Made by a program: the position numbers and the translations under genes
Source of the DNA: Oleidesulfovibrio sp047973035
GTDB lineage: Bacteria > Desulfobacterota > Desulfovibrionia > Desulfovibrionales > Desulfovibrionaceae
Direction: 5' to 3'
Length of the DNA stretch: 64,000 nucleotides
Assembly: GCF_047973035.1 (NCBI RefSeq)
Contig: NZ_JBKEBF010000032.1
Coordinates: 1 to 64,000 of the forward strand
Shown: piece by piece, positions 60,427 to 64,000 of the stretch
How the letters are laid out: each line of letters begins with the position of its first letter
Numbering within the stretch: position 1 is the first letter of the stretch
Notes under the pieces: generated by a model
The model's input: only the letters and a program-made list of their open reading frames with translations
Told to the model about the DNA's origin: nothing
Databases searched by the model: none

Positions 60427-62967
60427 TTAGAAGTCATGCAGCATTGTTCTGCTGATGATTTCATCCTGTACGTCTTTGCACAGTTCAACAAAGAAGGCGC
60501 TGTAACCGGCCACGCGTACAACAAGGTCACGGTACTTTTCAGGATGCTTCTGGGCATCCAGCAGCACTTCGTTATCAAGGTAGTTGAACTGCATTTCACC
60601 GTTGCCCAGCATGCAGGCAGTACGGATAAGAGTGATGATGCCGTTTTCACCTTCGGGAGTGTCCAGCAGACCTGACATCAGCTTGAAGTTGTGCACCATG
60701 CCGATGTTCATGCTGTCGTTGGACATCTTGGAAACGGACTTGATGATAGCCGTGGGGCCCTTGTAGTCCGCACCCTGAGTAGGGCTGATGCCGTCGGAAA
60801 GCGGCATCCACGCTCTGCGGCCGTTGGCGGATGCGCCAAGCAGCTGACCGAAGGGAGTGTTGTTGGAAATGGACAGCGTGCCGTGGCTGAGCACCGAGTA
60901 CAGGGTCTTGAACTTACGGTGTTCAGTTTCGGTGAAGTGCACCAGATCGGCAGCGATCATGTCGGCGTAGTCGTCGTCGTTGCCGTACTTGGGTGCGGCA
61001 AGGCAGTCTGCCAAGACCTTGTCGTAGCCAACGAAGTCCGCCTTCAGAGCTTCGTTAAGCTGCTGCAGGGTGTACTTCTTGTCGTCGAATACCAGCTTCT
61101 TGATGGCAGCCATGGAGTCTGCGTAGGTGGCAAGGCCACTCCAGACTACGCCGGGGCCGAAGTTGTACATGGCACCGCCGCAGGAAACATCCAGACCGGA
61201 TTCCATGCAGCCTTCGTACATCAGAGACATCAGCGGCTTGGGAGCAAGCTCGCGGTGAGCACGCTGAGAGATCACTGTAGCGATGCTGGTGTTCTTGGTG
61301 ATCCATTTGATCTGATCTTTTACAGCAGCTTCAAACTTCTCGTAGGTGTCGTACTGGCTGAGGTCGCCCATATCGGGAGTAACCTTTTTACCGTACCACA
61401 ACGGCACACCGTGGTTGAGAACCAGCTCAATGCAGATGGGCCACTGGGTGTAACCTGTGGAAGTCCACTGGTACAGACGGCCGGACTTCTGAGGCTCAAC
61501 GCAGCCCATCAGGCAGTAGTCGCGGGCGTCTTCAATGCTTACGCCCTTGGCGAGCATCATCTTGATGTGAGCGTCGTCAAAGTGCACGGCAGGGAAGCCC
61601 ATACCGGAACGGATAACGTCCACGATCTTCTTCAGATACTTCTGGGGCGACTTGATGTGTACTCGGGTAGCCAGAGTGGGCTGGTAAACACGCACGTGAC
61701 GCACAGCGTCCATCAGCATGTAGGTAAGACCGTTGGTCGCGTCGTGGCCTTCGCGGGTAACGCCGCCTACGCACATGTTAACGAAGGGCTGGTAACCGGC
61801 AAAGAACTTGGAAGCGCCTTCGCTGGTGATCCACATCATTTCAGACATCTTCACAAGCATGCAGCCTGCAAGATCGAATGCTTCGTACTCGGTCAGACGG
61901 CCGGATTCGAGGTCTGCCTTGTAGAAGGGGTACATGTACTGGTCAACACGGCCGATGGACATACCGGTCTGGTTTTCTTCCACAACCAGCAGAGATTCCA
62001 CGGTCCACACAGCCTGAATGGCTTCCCAGAAGTTGCTGGGGGCGTGGGCGGGAACGCGGGCGTTGACTTCAGATATCTTGATCAGTTCAGCCTTGCGCTT
62101 GGGATCGGTTTCCCTTGCAGCCAGATCGGCAGCATAAGCGGACAGGCGCTTAGCGTAGATCATCACGCCTTCTGCAGTCTCAATGACGGACTTGTAGAAG
62201 TAGATTTTGTCGATGTCGTCGGGGTTTGCGTAGTCCAGATGCTCCAGCTTTTCGCGGGCTTCGGCCTGAATATCCAGCATACCCTTTTTCATCAGGATAA
62301 CGTCGTAACCGGGGTTGGAGTCACCACCGCCGTTCACAGCGTGGTAAGAGCAGTCGGATACGTAGGATTCACCGGACATTTCCCACAGACCGGCTTCGCG
62401 GTACTGGCCTTCGCAGAATTCGTCCACGGACTTGTTCTGCCAGAAGGGGAAAATCTCGTCGCGCAGGATCTTTTTGTCTTCTTCAGAAATGTAGAAGGGG
62501 TCCTGAGGACGGGTTCCGATGGTCTCCATTTCATCTTGCAGCCATCGCCATGCGATGTCAGGCGCAAAAGCGCCCGCACGCGGTGCGCCGTTGGGAGAAC
62601 CGACGATCAGCTCGTGGTCCTGAATCACCAGCGGAGCATTTTCGCAGCAGTAGCGGAAGGTCTTTGCGCGCAAGAGCGGCTTGGGCAGACCGGGAAATTC
62701 CTTTGCAAGCTTGGTAATGGCGCGAGCACGGTGAATTGTGATGCTGGGCACCTGCTTGAGGAAGTTCTCCTTCAGCTTGACGTGACGGGGGGTCGGGCCG
62801 TCGGGAATACCGGGACCGCCCTCGGTTGCCACGTAAGAAACAGTTGCAGGCTTGCTGAAGACTTCGGCGGAAACGCCTTCGAAAATCTTCTTCAGCGAAG
62901 CGCGCTCTTCAGCTGTGAGGTTTTTGGTCGCTTCTGCGAGTTTATTCGAAAAATCTTGGAGATCCAT
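60427..62967 (-). CDS. cutC: Choline trimethylamine-lyase (glycyl radical enzyme)
   Basis: This 846-aa enzyme cleaves choline to trimethylamine and acetaldehyde. Numbered from the ATG at 62967, the catalytic residues known for D. alaskensis CutC fall where expected: Tyr208 and Asp216 (YHAVNGGGD), Cys489 and Glu491 (LMGCVEPQ) and the radical Gly821 in RVAGYSAFF. The Cys489-Val-Glu491 spacing is specific for choline lyases among glycyl radical enzymes. An in-frame ATG two codons upstream overlaps the GGGAGG RBS, so 62967 is the real start. The N-terminal stretch (LQDFSNKLAEATKNLTAEER) may help encapsulation. Confidence 0.98.
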   Translation of the reverse strand: MDLQDFSNKLAEATKNLTAEERASLKKIFEGVSAEVFSKPATVSYVATEGGPGIPDGPTPRHVKLKENFLKQVPSITIHRARAITKLAKEFPGLPKPLLRAKTFRYCCENAPLVIQDHELIVGSPNGAPRAGAFAPDIAWRWLQDEMETIGTRPQDPFYISEEDKKILRDEIFPFWQNKSVDEFCEGQYREAGLWEMSGESYVSDCSYHAVNGGGDSNPGYDVILMKKGMLDIQAEAREKLEHLDYANPDDIDKIYFYKSVIETAEGVMIYAKRLSAYAADLAARETDPKRKAELIKISEVNARVPAHAPSNFWEAIQAVWTVESLLVVEENQTGMSIGRVDQYMYPFYKADLESGRLTEYEAFDLAGCMLVKMSEMMWITSEGASKFFAGYQPFVNMCVGGVTREGHDATNGLTYMLMDAVRHVRVYQPTLATRVHIKSPQKYLKKIVDVIRSGMGFPAVHFDDAHIKMMLAKGVSIEDARDYCLMGCVEPQKSGRLYQWTSTGYTQWPICIELVLNHGVPLWYGKKVTPDMGDLSQYDTYEKFEAAVKDQIKWITKNTSIATVISQRAHRELAPKPLMSLMYEGCMESGLDVSCGGAMYNFGPGVVWSGLATYADSMAAIKKLVFDDKKYTLQQLNEALKADFVGYDKVLADCLAAPKYGNDDDYADMIAADLVHFTETEHRKFKTLYSVLSHGTLSISNNTPFGQLLGASANGRRAWMPLSDGISPTQGADYKGPTAIIKSVSKMSNDSMNIGMVHNFKLMSGLLDTPEGENGIITLIRTACMLGNGEMQFNYLDNEVLLDAQKHPEKYRDLVVRVAGYSAFFVELCKDVQDEIISRTMLHDF

Positions 62968-62996
62968 ATGCATCCTCCCTTAACGGATAATTTTCA

Positions 62997-64000
62997 TCAT
63001 CTGTCTGTATCGCGGCCCATGGCTTCGATGACTTCCGTCAGAATCCGCTGGAGCGCATACATTTGCTGAGATTGGGTATCGTGAGTGTGCTTGCCGTCTT
63101 GCTGAGCGGCCTGCGGAACTGCACAAGGTGCGGCCGCAATGCCGCTGTGATGCCTGACGCCGTAGCCGACTTTACGTCTGTAGATAAGGTTCATCGGAGA
63201 GACGTTGTCGGCTGTGATGCCCTGCCCTGCGGAACCGCTCCCCAACGTCACAGAGGGGAAAAGGTTGGTGGTCACACCCAACCCGCCGAAGGTAGCGGGA
63301 GTGTTCACCAGCAGCCGGCCCACAGGTTTTTTGAGGGCAAACTGCAGAATGACGTCTTCATCACGGGAATGAATCACAAGGGTGTGGGCTTTACGCTCAT
63401 GAAGAAGCAGTTCGATGCACTTTTCGCAGGCATGCATCCAGTCATCTTCAACGTAATAGGCAAGGACGGGAGAGAGCAGTTCCCGCGAGTACGGGTCTGT
63501 CTCGGAAACGTATTTGCGTTCTGCGATCAGCACCTTCACACCGGAAGGCACACTGAAGCCTGCCCTGCGCGCAAGAACGTCTGCGGACACACCTATCATG
63601 CCCGCCTTGTGGCGCCCGTCTGCACAGAAAAGCATATCCGCAAGTCGCAGAGACTCTTCTTCAGACATGAAGTAGGCACCGTTATCCTGCAAGACGCGCC
63701 GCACATCCTGAGCGATACAGGCATCGACAACGATGGACTGCTCGGCTGAAGGGGCGATACCGTTGTCAAAGGTCTTGCTGCTGATAATATCATTAACCGC
63801 CTGACGGACATCTGCGGAGCGCTCGATGAATGCAGGGCCGTGACCGGTGCCGCCGTAAATGACGGGCTTGCCGCTACAGCGGGCAGCCTTGATCATGCCG
63901 GGTACACCCGAAAGCATGATAAGCGCCGTGCACGCATGATTCATCAATTCCGCGGTGCCGCTTTTGGTCACCGTGGTCATGTACGACAGACACCCTTCCG
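62997..64000 (-). CDS. Aldehyde dehydrogenase paralogue lacking the catalytic Cys (5' end off window)
   Basis: The frame stays open through the window edge (EGCLSYMTTVTKSGTAELMN), so 333 or more C-terminal residues are present and the start is missing. It is clearly paralogous to the acylating aldehyde dehydrogenase at 57269-58732 (KTFDNGIAPSAEQSIVVD, SVTLGSGSAGQGITADNVSP). However, the catalytic Cys of TFDNGTICASEQ is replaced: the aligned residue is Pro (codon 63750-63752). The C-terminus ends in an amphipathic helix (QQMYALQRILTEVIEAMG) like an encapsulation peptide. It is first of the visible operon, 29 bp before cutC. A structural or regulatory role in the enzyme core is possible. Confidence 0.9.
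   Translation of the reverse strand, partial: EGCLSYMTTVTKSGTAELMNHACTALIMLSGVPGMIKAARCSGKPVIYGGTGHGPAFIERSADVRQAVNDIISSKTFDNGIAPSAEQSIVVDACIAQDVRRVLQDNGAYFMSEEESLRLADMLFCADGRHKAGMIGVSADVLARRAGFSVPSGVKVLIAERKYVSETDPYSRELLSPVLAYYVEDDWMHACEKCIELLLHERKAHTLVIHSRDEDVILQFALKKPVGRLLVNTPATFGGLGVTTNLFPSVTLGSGSAGQGITADNVSPMNLIYRRKVGYGVRHHSGIAAAPCAVPQAAQQDGKHTHDTQSQQMYALQRILTEVIEAMGRDTDR

Noticed and set aside
60691..63069. 792-codon plus-strand frame opposite cutC
   Set aside because: It is an antisense shadow of a confirmed glycyl radical enzyme with correct catalytic residues and has no plausible start signal.

Overview
The window looks like a chromosomal segment of a lactate-oxidising, sulfate-reducing Desulfovibrio-type bacterium, very probably Desulfovibrio (Oleidesulfovibrio) alaskensis or a close relative. 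Three things point there. One is a single-chain pyruvate:ferredoxin oxidoreductase followed by a lactate permease, D- and L-lactate dehydrogenase subunits, Pta and AckA in one run. Another is a sigma-54 lactate two-component system (LurS/LurR type) directly upstream. The third is a choline trimethylamine-lyase (CutC) whose length (846 aa) and residue numbering (D216, C489, E491, G821) match what is known for the D. alaskensis enzyme. Nothing could be searched, so the species call is inference.

Layout. 1-240: left end of an IS200/IS605-type element running off the window. 333-3136: phage-shock-type module pspABC (minus) diverging from pspF (plus), with a sigma-54 promoter before pspA. 3179-8097: a MoeA-periplasmic-binding-domain fusion, a PEBP/YbhB protein, a small Cys-pair protein, a YbjQ-like protein, an HDOD protein and an unknown membrane protein. 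8224-13178: hybrid histidine kinase and NtrC-type regulator. 13179-13626: regulatory leader with repeated dyad elements and a sigma-54-like promoter. 13627-29418: the lactate-to-acetate operon (por, permease, D-LDH flavoprotein and Fe-S subunit, pta, ackA, a DRTGG-domain protein, lutC, a lutB-lutA fusion). 29577-35337: three tandem sCache-type chemoreceptors of about 600 aa. 35714-37681: DUF362 and rhodanese/ferritin-like proteins. 37875-38208: tRNA-Pro(GGG) and tRNA-Thr(GGT). 38429-40346: a frameshifted GAF-GGDEF-EAL gene. 41025-41819: nagB. 42209-46282: pstSCAB plus a HAD-family protein. 46360-48150: a membrane GGDEF-EAL protein.

48561-64000 (minus strand, 5' end beyond the window): a glycyl-radical choline-degrading bacterial microcompartment (BMC) operon. 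In transcription order it holds an aldehyde-dehydrogenase paralogue without the catalytic Cys (partial), cutC, cutD, a BMC-Rho_N fusion, acylating aldehyde dehydrogenase, BMC-H shell protein, pduL, eutJ, an Eut-associated protein, eutN pentamer, PduT-like trimer, a Cys-rich protein, a second BMC-H, alcohol dehydrogenase, PduS-like Fe-S protein, a second PduT-like trimer, a EutS/PduU shell protein and eutP. CutC splits choline to trimethylamine and acetaldehyde. The aldehyde is dismuted in the shell to ethanol (alcohol dehydrogenase) and acetyl-CoA (aldehyde dehydrogenase), then PduL makes acetyl phosphate. The lactate operon uses the same acetyl-phosphate node (Pta/AckA), so the two large modules share central carbon chemistry.

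The observations most worth a second look are the Cys-less aldehyde dehydrogenase paralogue, the BMC-Rho_N fusion, the Cys-rich BMC protein, the paired PduT/PduS electron-transfer set in a B12-independent BMC, the long hairpin-bearing spacers behind each BMC-H gene, the repeated putative LurR sites, and the one-base frameshift in the GAF-GGDEF-EAL gene.
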